A stretch of 64,000 nt of DNA from Monarcha castaneiventris obscurior. Its lineage: Eukaryota > Chordata > Aves > Passeriformes > Monarchidae. The translations under genes and the position numbers were made by a program. Positions 39,334 to 51,321 of the stretch are shown here, in pieces. Under the pieces are notes generated by a model, which made no database searches, had not been told where the DNA came from, and saw only the letters and a program-made list of their open reading frames with translations. The DNA lies in contig JAMPIT010000856.1 of the NCBI GenBank assembly GCA_026261815.1, positions 11,144,001 through 11,208,000 on the forward strand. The letters are read 5' to 3'. Positions within the stretch are counted from its first letter, which is position 1. Every line of letters begins with the position of its first letter.

Positions 39334-39897
39334 CTTCCACTTGGAATCTTGGAGGATTTTTACTTATTCAGTGTAAGGAATGTCTTTGGATAGAGAGGTT
39401 GTTAACCTCCGGGTTTTTCTCCCTCCAGTCTTTTTCCCCCTAAACTTCTGGCAAATTCTGCCTCTAATCTGTTTGTAGTACAAACTTGATGGGGTAAAAT
39501 ACAGTAATTGTAAATTATGACTGCCCGTGTGGCCTTGCAAAGGACACGTGACCTTTAAACTTCGGTTTCTCCTTTTATTGAGCAGCTTGGTGCTAATCTG
39601 CTTCAGCCCTTCATGGGGTTTATCCTGGCACATCCCAAACAACGAGGCAGGAGCTGTGGGTGAGCCACTTGTGCCCCACAGGTGAGAGGTTGCACGAGCC
39701 CCCATTAATAAACCCTGCTGGAGTTCTGCTGGCTCCGTGGGACATTCTGAGGTGTGGAGCTCTGCCAGGGTTTCTGAAGTGTCTGCAGGAAGCCTGGGAG
39801 CCACTGATTTATGCAATACCTGGAAATGGGAGTGCTGCACTTCTCCTTCAAGGCAGGGAGCTCTTTGGTTTGGGGAGGTCTGTGCTGGGAAAAGATA

Positions 39898-39933
39898 CTT
39901 TTAATATTGGAATTTCTTTTAATATTGGAAATC
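39898..39933. repeat. 18-bp tandem duplication
   Basis: Two head-to-tail copies of a unit beginning CTTTTAATATTGGAA start at 39898 and 39916. They differ only in the last few bases. Confidence 0.92.
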
Positions 39934-42900
39934 ACTTGGAAAGACTAAGGTTGTTTTTGCTTTCCCAAACCAGGTTTAGAAAGCAAATACTGCTTGAAAC
40001 TGGTCTGTGCATTTGCCAGAGCCTCTGCAAAATGGTTTTAGCAGCAGGAGCTGTACTAGTTTGGGGTTTCCCCCCTTTTTTTGCTCTCCCCTTATTGCCC
40101 TTTGCTTTTATTCTGTGATACCCTGGCAGGACAAGCAGGATGAGGCAGAGTCATCTGGAAGGCTGACTCAGAAAACTGGTATAAATCTCTAAGAGAAATT
40201 TCTGCTTGGCCTCAAGCATGAATATACCTTCTGTGTCAAAGAGTCTCTGCTAACCTTGCCTTGCCCACAGTGCTGTGCAGACAGTACAGGAAAATGAAGG
40301 TACAGGCTCAAGGAGAACAATTATCCTTTTTGTTTTTCCATCTCACCGCCCACAAGAGGATTTGATTTTATGCTCTGGACCCTCCTAGGTCAGTTGTGTT
40401 TAGAGCAACCAGCACAGATCAGCTGTGCTAAGCACACTGACATTTGGAAATCCCTGTCTGGAAGGGGAATTGAGCAATGAGTTTCTGCTAATTATAATAG
40501 CTATGTTTAAAATGGAATGTTTGCTTTATTCAGCAAAATCCAACTAGGCACCCAGACTAGAGGCTGGAAATGCTCTGGCAGCAGAGGAGACAGGTCCTCA
40601 GCACACACATTCCCAGGGCAGAAGCGAGGGCAAGGCAAGCATTGCTTTGTCAGAGCAAATATTGCACAATCCTGGCCTGGGGGTGGGTGTTGTTACCTAG
40701 CAACTTCCGAGAGCGTTTGAAATTTGTTGGAGACCCTCCGAGGCTTAGGCACTCTACCCACTGCTCTGCTGGATGCCAAAACCACGCTGGCTGTCATTTC
40801 CCAAGCCAGGGCTAGTGCTGGCTGAAACCCCTCCTTGACCTTTCTTTGAGCTGGGGCAGCTTAGGCAGTGGTGCTGAGAACCAGAACAGAAACCAAACTT
40901 GATTCAAGCTAACAAAGAAAGTTTGGTTTAAATACAGATTTTCAGTTCCCAACGTTGTTTTCTGGCTGGCTCACAACAGTTGCCCAAGGAAGTGTGCCCA
41001 CATGCCTGAGGGCTCCTGTTGGGAGTGTTTGTGGGGATAACAGTGAGATTTCACTAGGGACAGAGCTCATAGTACCATTAAAGACATCTTTTCTGAGCTA
41101 TCACCAACATCACCAGTTGCCAACAGCCTTGGGCAGCTTAAAGGCAGGCACTGGCCCTTTCAGGGGTGTAAGGTCAGTGGGAGGTGTTCAGTAGCCTTGT
41201 TTTAGCAGTTAAAAGGTTATCAAAAGTGACTGTGGTATTAGGGGACTTGAATAAGAACACCATAGCTGTGCTGCTGTTTAACTTCGGATATTCTTTGCTT
41301 CATCCAGCTACTGATCATCTTTTTGGGGTCTAATCAATACCCCAAACCCTCTTCCTCACTGTTTCACTTGGGGCAAAGGCTTTCCATCCATACTGCTTTT
41401 GTCTGACTTTTTATTCGTATTCTAACTCCGCTGTAAGGCTTTTTTTAGCTCTCCTAAATACTGGTGCCCCTCTCCAAAGGCACTGGCCATCCACTCCTGT
41501 CTTCAGAAGCACTGACACCCTCAGGCTATGGGCTGTAGAGCCCTCTCCTTTCTTGGCAAACAGGAATATTTTCCAGGTATTCAACTGTCAGCTCAGTGGA
41601 AAGAAAATGTTGCTTTATGGTTGCTAGACTGACAATAACTCTTTATCCCTTTAAATTAAAAGTGACACACTCACATAAATCATTATAGCAGTGCTGTGTG
41701 CAAACACGGTGCCTGGGTCCGGAGGAGTTATGAGATGACAGAGAATTGGGGTGAATACCCTTATTCTTGACTTTGAGAAGTGCAGTGACAATGAATCACT
41801 CTTGGTGATGAGATGCAGCAGTGCTGACTCATTGGGCTGAAATTAGAAGGGTTTTTTTAGGTAGAGATGTAATTCCACCATTTTTTTCTGATGAACGGAT
41901 AAGAGTGAACATTTTTGATGGCTAATTTACAGATTTCATGAACTAAATGCTGTTTCTTTCCCTCTAGCTATCAAACCTAGTTGGAGGCAACTGCTGGGGA
42001 GAACTTAAATCCAGGGAGGTTGTACTGGCAAAAATGCACAGGAAGGAGTGGACAGTTGGTAGATGTTGGGTGTCACATTGCCACCACTTCTAGTTTTTGA
42101 GATTTCCTTTTCTGGGTTGGGTGAGTACTAATGTTTGCTTTCATCAGGAGAAGGCTTTGGAGCCTGAACTCATTCTGCTGATAACCTAAAGGACGGGGGG
42201 AAAAAAAAAGTAAATAAATGAGCTGGGCTTAAAATTTTGTCAGAAAATTAAACAAATGCATGAGCATTTGCTTCCCCCCTCCTTCAACCAGCTTTGTTAT
42301 TACATCTGATGGCAAGGGGTTCTGTTCCCATTAGCTGCTGTGTCTTCTGCTTGTCTCTAGCTCTGCTTCCCAGCTCCAGGGGGCTTAATACAACCTGAGG
42401 AAAACATTGTGCTCACCAGATCTCAGAACTGCTTACAGTACCTGTTTTCAGATCTCCTGAATAGTGATGAATTACCAGGTTCCCAGGTGTGCTGCATCTG
42501 TTTCAGTATTGGGTGCTGGTATCCCTTCATTTCACCTTTAGAGATTTGACCACAGCACGGTGAAATTAATTCTCCTTAATGTCCTCCAGATGCTTTGTAT
42601 TTCTTTATCAATTTGCTATTTCCCTGTGGAATGGGCTGGTACTCTCCTAATGTTTTTTACTTGCACTAATATATTAATAATCTTTTTTACTCCTGGCAAG
42701 AGATTAGTGGCTGACCCTCAACCTGGCTTAAAATCTGTGTATTATCTTTCTGCTGTTGAGTTAAAACTCTTGCTGGGGAGCAGCAAAAAAGAAAGGACTT
42801 CCTGCTCCATCTTCACACTCATCTGCTCCTCTGAGGCCACGAAGAGAATTTTAGTGGCAGAGTGTTCCAGTGATGGGGAAAGACTCCTTTGGAGAGTCCA

Positions 42901-44079
42901 TCAGCATCCTGCAGTCACTTGTGTGTGTCCTGGAGATGCTGTGCTGGCCGACTGCGTCATGCTGGAAGCAATTGGCTTGGCAGAGTTTCATCAGTCAGGC
43001 TGCCCTTTGCTGTTGAGGAAGCAGCTGCAAACTCACATTTTTTGTTTGGCACTGTATCCTCTCCCCAGGGGACTGCAGCACCATTTGATTAGGATGGAGG
43101 GAAGGAGACCTATTACAAAAGTTTATTGTTCCCAGCAGAGCTGTGCTAATCTTTTGGTCTCTGTGCTCCTTCTTAGCAAGGTGCTGAATAAAAACATCAA
43201 GGGAAAACAGGGGGAGAGAGGAGTCTCTGGGGTGTTGCCCCTCAGCCTCACCTCAACCTCGGCTCTAGCTCAGAGGCTGAAACAACAAATGATTGTTCTT
43301 GTTTTGAGATGTTTTTGCAAAACTAAGGTGGTTTTGTTACCTGAGCCCACTATTTTCCTGCCTCATTTTTAAGTGTTTCAGCCTGGCATGGGGCTGTCCA
43401 CTCTCCAAATACTCATCCTTTCCTGAATACAATGCTCTGCATTTTTCCATCTCCCAGTTTGCTTCCCTTCCTTTCCTGGCAGCATCTTCCTGGGAGATTA
43501 TGTGAGCAGTGTTGATGGAATAGATTTAGAGAAGTTCAGGGTCTTTCTCCAAGTTTTACATTTTATTGCAGCTGTGAAGGTCACCTTTGCTTTGAGGATT
43601 AGGGAGACAAGGTTGCTGCCACCTCTGGAGGTGTTGGTGCTGGACTTCTGCACTTACGGTGCTTAATCCCTTTAGTGCCCAGGTGCTGTGGCCCATCAGG
43701 TGTGGTTTGTGTCAACAGTGGCACCTTGTGCTCAGAGATTATCCCTGTTCAGAGGTTTGGAAGGGTTTTACAGAGTCAGTTTTATCTTTAGGTTAGAGAG
43801 GGAGAGAAAAGAAAGGAGTTTCAGAGTTTTGTGCTTGGCCCCAGGTCTCTAAGCAGTTGTTAGGCAGAGTGGGAACAAAAGCCAGGTTTCTGCTGCAGGA
43901 CTGTGCAGCTTAGTTTAAGCCAGGTCAAGTGGTTTGCAGGAATAAGGATGTGGGCAATTTCTGCTTGGAATCCTGTCTTCCTCATCTCCTATCAGTTGTT
44001 CCACAGTCACTTTGTTAACACCCTTTTCTCATAGTCTAACCAGGGAGAGCTCGGGGTTATTTCATTATAATAAGCTTAC

Positions 44080-44097
44080 TGTCAAGAATTCTTGACA
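44080..44097. repeat. Perfect 18-bp palindrome
   Basis: TGTCAAGAATTCTTGACA is identical on both strands, centred on GAATTC. It stands alone in A/T-rich intron sequence. Confidence 0.92.
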
Positions 44098-47000
44098 TTA
44101 TGAAGTGACTGTGTCTCATAAAGAGAAGGAGAGAGATTGGTCTGTCCTTGAGACTTAAGAGCAAGAGAAAGGTGTGGTTATTATCCCTTTGTCCAGTAAA
44201 TCTTGATAGAGTGTTGACAGGAGCCCATATCTTTGCTAGGGGAGATGTTTTCCCTGCGTTTTCAGTAATTATAGCAAGGACTTTGGCGATTTTTCAATTT
44301 GCAGGATCATTTTTTTGTTTAGCACCCAAGGGCTTTGCTTTATTCCTCCCTGATTTTGGTAGCCAGCTGCTTTTTGTCTCTCACTGGGGGGCGGCATTTC
44401 CCTGCACAAATCCAGTGCAAAACTGGTTTTCAGAGAAGGAGCAGCTCTTGTTTTTTTTCCATGGAAAACACTCTCACTGCTCTGGACAAAGCAGTGGCCT
44501 TCAGTCCCTGGGTGTTGTGGTTTTCTGTGATGCCCAGGAGCACGAGTCCCTGGAGATGTGGGACATCTGGCTTACAGGCATTCTCGTTTCCTGTGTTTCC
44601 TTGCTTGGGGTAAAACTAAGGATTAAATTACATGGAAAACTACATAATCTGTGGCCTGAGACACATGCTTTTCATTGAGCTGCAAGCCCATCCTCATAAA
44701 TTATGTCAGTAAGTAATGGTCTCTGCTTTGCCTGTTGCAGCTTTTCTGCAAGTCAGAGCGAGTGTGGTTTCACTGAATTTAAATTTCTGAAACACGTTCA
44801 AAAGTTGTTGGGGAATTTTCCTCTTCACTTTTGCATCAGGCTGAGCCCCCTGCCACTTCCAATCCAGCTCCTGTGAGATAACATGGTGTTCTGGATGCTT
44901 TTGAGACAGCAGCAGAGTTTATTTGTAGCTGTTCTTTCCCACTTTATAGAGGATGTGCATTTGATTTTATAACCAGGAGAATCTTGAGAGCAGCAAAAAG
45001 GAGCCTGTAAAGCAGCAAGGAAATTATTTAGCAATGGCTGGCACTAAAATGTCTTTCTGATTGTGACCTCAACTGATGCGATTTTGTGAAAGATTGGCAA
45101 TTTCAACTACAAAGCATCAAAATATGTTAAATTAGAAATGACCAGTTAGTTCAGAGTCATTCTCTAGTGCAGTTCAGAGGTGCAGAAACAATCCTGTGCA
45201 GCTGCCCCTGGGTAATAATGGTGTGCAATGGGCTGAAGGCCACAAGCGTTGGCTAGCATGGGATAAATGGATATCTAACTTTAAAGTAAACAAGGAAATG
45301 CATGCATGAACTGTTGAAAGCTGAGTCCCACGGGTGAGATTTCAGATTGAACACTAATGAAAATTTAATTTCAGTTCTCACAGTATTTTAATATGCAGGA
45401 TCACAATATGCAAATAAAATGAAGTCTGACTGCAAGTGGCTGATGAGTTACTTCTGCTCAGTCTCTGCCACCCCCAGAAGTAATCTGTCTGTGGCTTTTG
45501 TGAAATCAAAGTTTTCCTTCTGTTTTCCCCACAAGCCAGAGCCTCATTCTTTTCGTGAGAGGTAATTAGTGACTGCAAAGTTCTCTTCAGATTGTTCTCA
45601 TCCTATTCCTGTGTTGTTCCATGGAACTCATCAGAGTGGTGCTTATGTTTCTACATTGGATTGAATTCTAATTGTTGCAGTCAGTGCTTTCCTTATCAGA
45701 ACTGTCCTGGGAGTGCTGCCATGTTTTTAAGTTTCCTTCTGTATTTCAGCTGCAGCTTCAATGCACTTTATGTGCCTTGCGTTTCCTGAATCAGATAGAA
45801 AAAGGTGATATTGTGCTTTTTTTTGTTTTTTCCTTCTTTCCCAGCCTATGGCACCAGATAAGATGTGGTGGCTTGGACCCTGTAGAGGTCACATCACACT
45901 TTAGCCATACAACTTGATCCAAGAGGCTTCATCTTCTGTCTTCTTTTGTGAGCAATCAGAGAAATAAGTAACTGTGAAATTACCCAGGGAATGGGGGGCA
46001 GCCAGCACAAGGCAGCTGAAGTGATTTGGCATGTTAGAACATCCAGGATTCCCTAGTTCTGTGATCGGTAGCTGATATATCCTTGTAAATTTAAATTGTG
46101 TGTTAACTCTCAAAGAGGAGAAGCAAGAATTTATCTTAGAAGTTAATTAATTTGAAATAGCTATTAATTAACATTATACCTAAATTTGCCAATTATCACA
46201 CTTGAGTTGGATTTGCATACAACTGTTGCATATAAAGTACTTCTAAGGGTATCTTGGGCTTCAGTGAGCTGTAAAAATGCCATTTTTTGCAGCTGTGTTC
46301 CAGCTCTGCCAGGCAAAACCTCTTTGTCCTCTCCTCCCCTGCAGAGGTGCTGCCCTTCCAACAAGTGGCCTTCCTTCTGGGGACTCTCACTTGGGATTTA
46401 GAGCTGTGAAAGCACAACCTCAGAGCAGGCAGCCGTGTATGTTCTCAGGTATTTCACCCTGATGAGAAAGAATAAAAACCACACTTTTTAATTTGAGGTA
46501 GTGAATGTGCTGCTTGTTTCTCTCCCTTGTGGAGTGCCGACGTTGTATTAACGTGACTGTTACGATCATCATGTTTTTTGATGAAAGCATAAGACTAAAA
46601 TGATGTTTCCAAATGAAGGTTGTTTTGATTTATTCCCTGTGTACAGCATGCCTAATTTTGCTTCCCAAACTCTTTGAAGCAAGCTTTTATTTTATAGTGC
46701 TGGCTGTTGCCACTGCTGTGCTGTGCTGTACCTGTGAGCTATTTAATGTGCCACATCGAGGAGCAAATTAATGCAGGTCCACAAAGAGAGCGCTTCAATT
46801 TGCTAATTGCTTGTAGAGCAGAGGGTATTGTTGTGTAGAGAAAGACTGTTCATTAGAGAGCGAGTAGTTAATTTTTCCCTACAAATGGAGATCACATTTG
46901 AGCTGCTTGCCCATCGTTCAGGGCACTCAGCTCACCATCAGCCCCCGGAGCGGGGTGCTCAGGATGCAGTCAGTTTAACACTGCATTGTCACCACCAGAT

Positions 47001-47682
47001 TGCTTCAGTTTCATTCATTAAACCCTCCCTGACCAGCCTCCTCCAGCGCTGTCAGTGAAGGCTGACTTTTGGAAGGTCCAGAAGACAAATTATTGATGCA
47101 GGGAAGCAAGTGAAACAATTCAGAAATGTCTCCTTGGAGCTGAATAGGTTCCTCTCCTTGGAAACCGTTCCTGCTCCTCTTTCAGCCCGAGCCGCAGATT
47201 CCCAGTGAGGCTGGAGCACAGGTTCTCCCCTTCCTGCCTCTCTCTTTTGAGGATGACAGTCCACTGACAGTAGATTAGACTGTGTTGTCATGTAAGATGA
47301 ATATTTTGATTTGACAAACCCTTTTTTTGAAAGCTGAAAGTAATTGACTGAGTACTTGAGAGGATTTTTTTTCCCCCTGCTTTGCTACTTGATTTTCCTT
47401 TACCTGGTTGTGCTGCCTTCTTTGGGTGAATTGCGATGTATTTGTATATCTGAGTCATAATATCTGTTTGCATATCAGGTTTCTTAATGCTTGAGCTCAG
47501 TGGTCTGTGGGAATTTAACATGTGTCTTAAGTAAAGAGAATTTCCTTGGAGCTTTAAGTTAACTTTTATGCGTAGCCTGAAAATTCAACACAGAAGTCTC
47601 TCCTACAGAGAGATTCCTGAGAGATACCAAGGTGGATGTGATCAGTTGAAAAGCCCCCAAAACAGAGCTGAGCTACAGAGGG

Positions 47683-48100
47683 AATCATAGAATGATTTGG
47701 GTTGGAAGGGACCTTAAAAATCATCTTTCTGTGGGCAGTGACACCTTCTTAGACCAGGCTGCTCAGGGAGCCATCCAACTGGCCTGGGGCAGCCACAGCT
47801 TCCCTGGGCAGCCCGTGCCAGGGCCTCAGCACTCTCTCAGGGAAGATTATTTTTTTAATGTCTAGTCTAAGCCTACTCTTCTCCTTGAAGCCATTCCCCC
47901 TTGTCCTGTCACTACCCCCGTGGCTCTTCCCAGAGCAGAACTCTGAGGTGGGACTGGCAAAGTGCTCCAGCATCTGCTGGACCCCTGTGCCTCCCCACCT
48001 CTCCTCAATGGCCCAGGCCCAACCCTCAGGGTTTCCTTGTCTGGATGTGGCCAGAAATGGCTCAACCCAGAAACCCCACAGCTCATTCCTGAGAAGATAG
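47683..48100 (-). mobile_element. CR1 LINE 3'-end copy
   Basis: The start AATCATAGAATGATTTGGGT followed by TGGAAGGGACCTTAAAAATC is the reverse-complemented terminus of a bird CR1 element. It continues through AGACCAGGCTGCTCAGGGAG, a CTTCCCTGGGCAGCCCGTGC block and GCCATTCCCCCTTGTCCTGT, all typical CR1 3'-region landmarks in order. The element therefore lies on the - strand and is 5'-truncated, as most CR1 copies are. Open frames of 132 and 147 codons on the - strand overlap it but are by-products of the CR1 3' region. The left end is sharp; the right end is estimated. Confidence 0.9.
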
Positions 48101-51100
48101 ATTCTGAGAAACAACACAACACTGTTTTTTGAGGTCTTTTCCAGCAAATGCCTGGGGAATGGAGCAGGGGCTGAGCAGGCACCAGTTCAGGGCCCTCTGC
48201 AGCTCCTTGTGGGGGCTGGCAGCTCCTCCCCAGCGCTCTGATTAAGTGAGACATGGGGATAACTTCAGAGCCTAATTGCTCCTCCATAATTAAAAATGTG
48301 TGCATCTGTCATGCTGCTGGTGATTAGTTTGTATTTTCTTGTGGCCGGGAAGGAATATGGCAGTGAATCACTTCGCAAGCAGCTGTCCTCCAACAGCTGA
48401 GGGAGGTTCAATATTTGATTTAAGCTAATAAAAAGTCTGGGATAGGGCTGATGTTTACAAACCGGACGTGATAAAGCATCCAGATCAGCTGGATCACAGC
48501 CTGGCAAGTGCAGACACCGGGGATCCTGCTGAAAATTTGGGCTTTGTCCTGTGCTTCCCCACCTGTGTGAGAAGATGGGCATGGACAGGGCAGGGGAGGG
48601 TCCCCACTGCAGGCTGTGAGTGCATCCAAGAGCATCAGCAGCTCTGGGGAAGCCTCCTTGTTTCCAGCTTTGTCACTGTAACAGCTCTCAGTGCATGAAA
48701 TATGTCCCTTTTGCTCTTGCGTGAGAGTTGTAGTCAAACCATATGTATAAAAATCTTTTAATCTTCATAAATCATTTCTTCCAGCGGTCTAGTAAGTTTA
48801 GTAGCTGCTCTCTGAATTCCCAGCAGTTACTGACTCTCTCCCTTTGAGATGAGCTGCCTAGAAATAAATGCAATGAAGAAAACCTACTTTGTGATTTAGT
48901 TTTTATCTGATTGCTTCTCCAAATCATATTGATCTGCTGTTGTTATGCTGCTGGCTTGGGCTTGCTGTCCAGGTTTCTCTCTGTGTCTCTGTTGGCACAG
49001 CACCTTGAAATGGTTATTTTCCCCAAGCCATATTATATATAAGATAAATTATGGCATATTTCCTGCTTGTATTTTCAATTTCTCCCATCCCTTTGTATTA
49101 TTTCTGTCCTGCCTAAGAGGTTTTTCCAGCCTTTTCCTGAAGTAAAATGTATTGGAGTCTTTGCTATCCTTTTCTTCTGACTGTAATGGAGGTATTATAC
49201 TTTAAAATGCTCTTATACCCATCTAGTTAAACAGGCTTCTAGGGTACTGTTGTCTTGGTGTTATAAATAAAAATATTTACACTGTGAGGGTGACCAAAGC
49301 CTGGCACAGTGTGGTGGGCTGATCCAGGCTGGGTGCCAGGTGCCCACCAAAACCACAGGGGATTGAACCTTGAGGGGATTCACACTCTTCCAGTGTGGGT
49401 TACTCTGTGATTTCATAGGAGCCTCTGTGAACAGAGACTTGACCCTCAAATTCAGCTACTATAAGAAAATACATGATTTTTAATGTAATTTTTAATTGAG
49501 TAATTCTTATATCTGGTTTAGAATAGGCTGGTGGTTTCCATCTAAAGGTTATCTTCATATAGATAAGGCTAATAAATATACAGAACAGTTGGGGTAATTT
49601 TTGTAATCAAAATACTGTAATCAAAAATATTCTTGGGGTCAGTCTTGGGGTGTTTTGCAAAGTTTATGCCAGCACCTCTCCTAAATAACCTCTCTGAGGC
49701 CATGCCTAATTCTTCCCCAAGCAGCTCCAGCCTGCTGCTGTCATTGTACCTGCTTCAGTGGCAGTGGGGAAAAGTCTTTCCCCGGTGTCTGCAAATTTAC
49801 AGTTCCCTGACGTTTCTGCATCAAACTTGGTGATCATTTCATTTTTTCCTCTTTGCTTGCTTTCCGGGCACTCCAGTTTTGGTTGGGGCTGGCATCTCCT
49901 GCAGTGTTTAATGAGTGTATTTCATTCTCCTGTGCCAGGTCCCAGGCTTGTATTAAAACCCTTTTCATCTTATTTCAGTGGCTGTTCCTCAAATGATGTC
50001 ACATCATCCCAGGCCCTGCACAGCAAGAAGCTGAAACTTTTTCAGTTTCCGCTGAGCTCTGGGGCCAGGGAAATGTTGAACTGTTTGGTTGTTTGTTTGC
50101 AAAATGGAACTTCTGCTGTGCTGAACACTTGAGCTGTATTTTTTTGTTTGTTTGCTTGCATTTCAGTGCAGTTAGCCTCCAAAGCTGAATGTTTTGCTTT
50201 TCATCGTAATAAACTGCTTGCTGTTTGTCTCTGGTTTGGATGTGGCACTCAAAAGACCCATTTCATATGTGGGGAGAAGTTGAGGGGCTCTGGAGGGTTT
50301 TAATGAATATTTGCTTGAAATCACACAAATCAGTTTGTGGGAAAGTTGGTTTTATTTCTTTTATTTGTTTACATTGTTTAAATTATCTTCTCTGTCATTA
50401 GTGACTATTTTTTGGGCTTTCTGCTAAGCAGAGAAAGGCTGATTGCAGCCTAGCAGAGTGTTGGAAAATCAAAGATGTGGGAAGTAATAGCACTCATGTG
50501 TTATGTGACGCTTCTCTTAACCATCTCCTAAATACTCATTTTGTTTAAAATCCTTTTTCATAAACAAAACTCTGTGAAAGATCCCCTTCTCAGTCAAGTA
50601 CCTGTTTCCCCCCAAATGATATTTCTACTCTGGTTTGAGGTTCTTTACATTTCAAATTTCCCTTTAAAAAAAGTAAAAATGCTGCGTTGGGATCTTTTCT
50701 CACAGAAATTCAGGAGATTTATGTTACAGAGCAGATTTTCTTAGTATTTTACCCCTCAGCATTTTGGAAGGCTTCTAAACCCAACCCTGGACCCTAGGAC
50801 TTGAGGAGAACATTTTCTATGAAGTTAACTTGAAGCACACACTCCTTTCAGGAGCTGTGGAGCTAAACCTCCCCTTCCCCAAAGTGAAGCTTGGCAAAAG
50901 TGGGTGGGTTTTAGACCCCTCTTTCTGCAGCTTCCAAAGAAATGGAGTGGAGGCACGGTTCTGTCTGGCCCATGAGACTGAAATTTGGGCTGGCTCATCT
51001 AGTGGCATTCTCTGCAATAAACCTGGTTTTTCTTGTGTGTGTAGAGTTGAGGCTCTGTGGGACAGGTTTGTCTCATGGCATGGGATGCTGACAGGACAGA

Positions 51101-51163
51101 ACAAGAACAAACACAATTCCTTCTCAATGCCATGAAAATCATGGTGCCCTTGGTGAATTTTTT

Positions 51164-51184
51164 GGGGGGAGAGGGGAGGAGGGG
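51164..51184 (+). promoter_or_regulatory. G-run cluster upstream of the exon B acceptor
   Basis: Runs of six, four, two and four G residues are separated by single A or AGA spacers, ending about 75 bases before exon B. Intronic G runs are known binding sites for hnRNP H/F and can influence nearby splice sites. Any role here is inference. Confidence 0.4.
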
Positions 51185-51225
51185 ATGACAGTCTTATTAA
51201 ACTTCCAACATTACATTCTAGAATT

Positions 51226-51258
51226 AATTTCCTTTTTTTTTTTTCCTGTGTCTTGAAG
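51226..51258 (+). promoter_or_regulatory. MAD1L1: 3' splice site of exon B
   Basis: An almost uninterrupted run of T with a few C residues is followed by CCTGTGTCTTGAAG, ending directly before the GCT (Ala) codon of exon B. This is a strong vertebrate polypyrimidine tract. A possible branch-point adenosine lies in the TTAAT just upstream of the tract. Confidence 0.85.
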
Positions 51259-51315
51259 GCTCAGCTGTCTCAGGCTCTGGAAGAAGTGGGAAACCACAAG
51301 CAAAGAGCAGAGACG
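51259..51315 (+). CDS. MAD1L1: MAD1L1 internal coding exon B (19 codons)
   Basis: This is the next coding exon of MAD1, continuing the central coiled coil directly from exon A. The 57 nt read AQLSQALEEVGNHKQRAET, and vertebrate MAD1 has AQLSQALEE at the same place straight after the ME/LE that ends the previous exon. The acceptor is a long T-rich tract ending in cttgaag. The donor is ACG|gtaagt, a near-consensus 5' splice site. Both boundaries are phase 0, so the exon could be skipped without a frameshift. The segment is rich in Ala, Gln, Glu and Leu with heptad-like leucine spacing, as expected for a dimerising helix. It has one CpG only, against about 19 in exon A. It is too short to stand out as an open frame. 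The exon that follows in vertebrate MAD1 (starting near LEMEL) is not visible in the remaining 12.7 kb. Confidence 0.93.
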
Positions 51316-51321
51316 GTAAGT
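51313..51321 (+). promoter_or_regulatory. MAD1L1: 5' splice site of exon B
   Basis: The junction is ACG|gtaagt, with full agreement to the consensus from +1 to +6. It follows the Thr codon that ends the KQRAET segment and leaves phase 0. Confidence 0.88.

Larger units (their letters stand above)
25634..51258 (+). other. MAD1L1: MAD1L1 intron between exons A and B (25,625 bp)
   Basis: This is a complete intron, bounded by gtaaca at its 5' end and cttgaag at its 3' end. Both boundaries are phase 0, and the protein reads straight across them. Contents: a 24-bp tandem duplication at 28.24 kb, three copies of a 13-bp unit at 31.65 kb, a G13 run at 36.19 kb, T12-T13 runs at 37.86 and 39.32 kb, palindromes at 38.63 and 44.08 kb, an 18-bp tandem duplication at 39.90 kb, a CR1 3' end at 47.68-48.10 kb, and a G-rich block at 51.16 kb. 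The longest open frame in the window (42560-43372) is here but has no recognisable domain. The remainder shows nothing beyond unique intron sequence. Confidence 0.9.

Noticed and set aside
44148..44678. 176-codon open frame on the + strand
   Set aside because: It is hydrophobic and T-rich in composition, with no family I recognise. It fits a chance frame on a pyrimidine-rich strand.
47749..48305. Overlapping - strand open frames of 132 and 147 codons
   Set aside because: They largely coincide with the CR1 3' end and its flank, so they are transposon-derived and not host genes.
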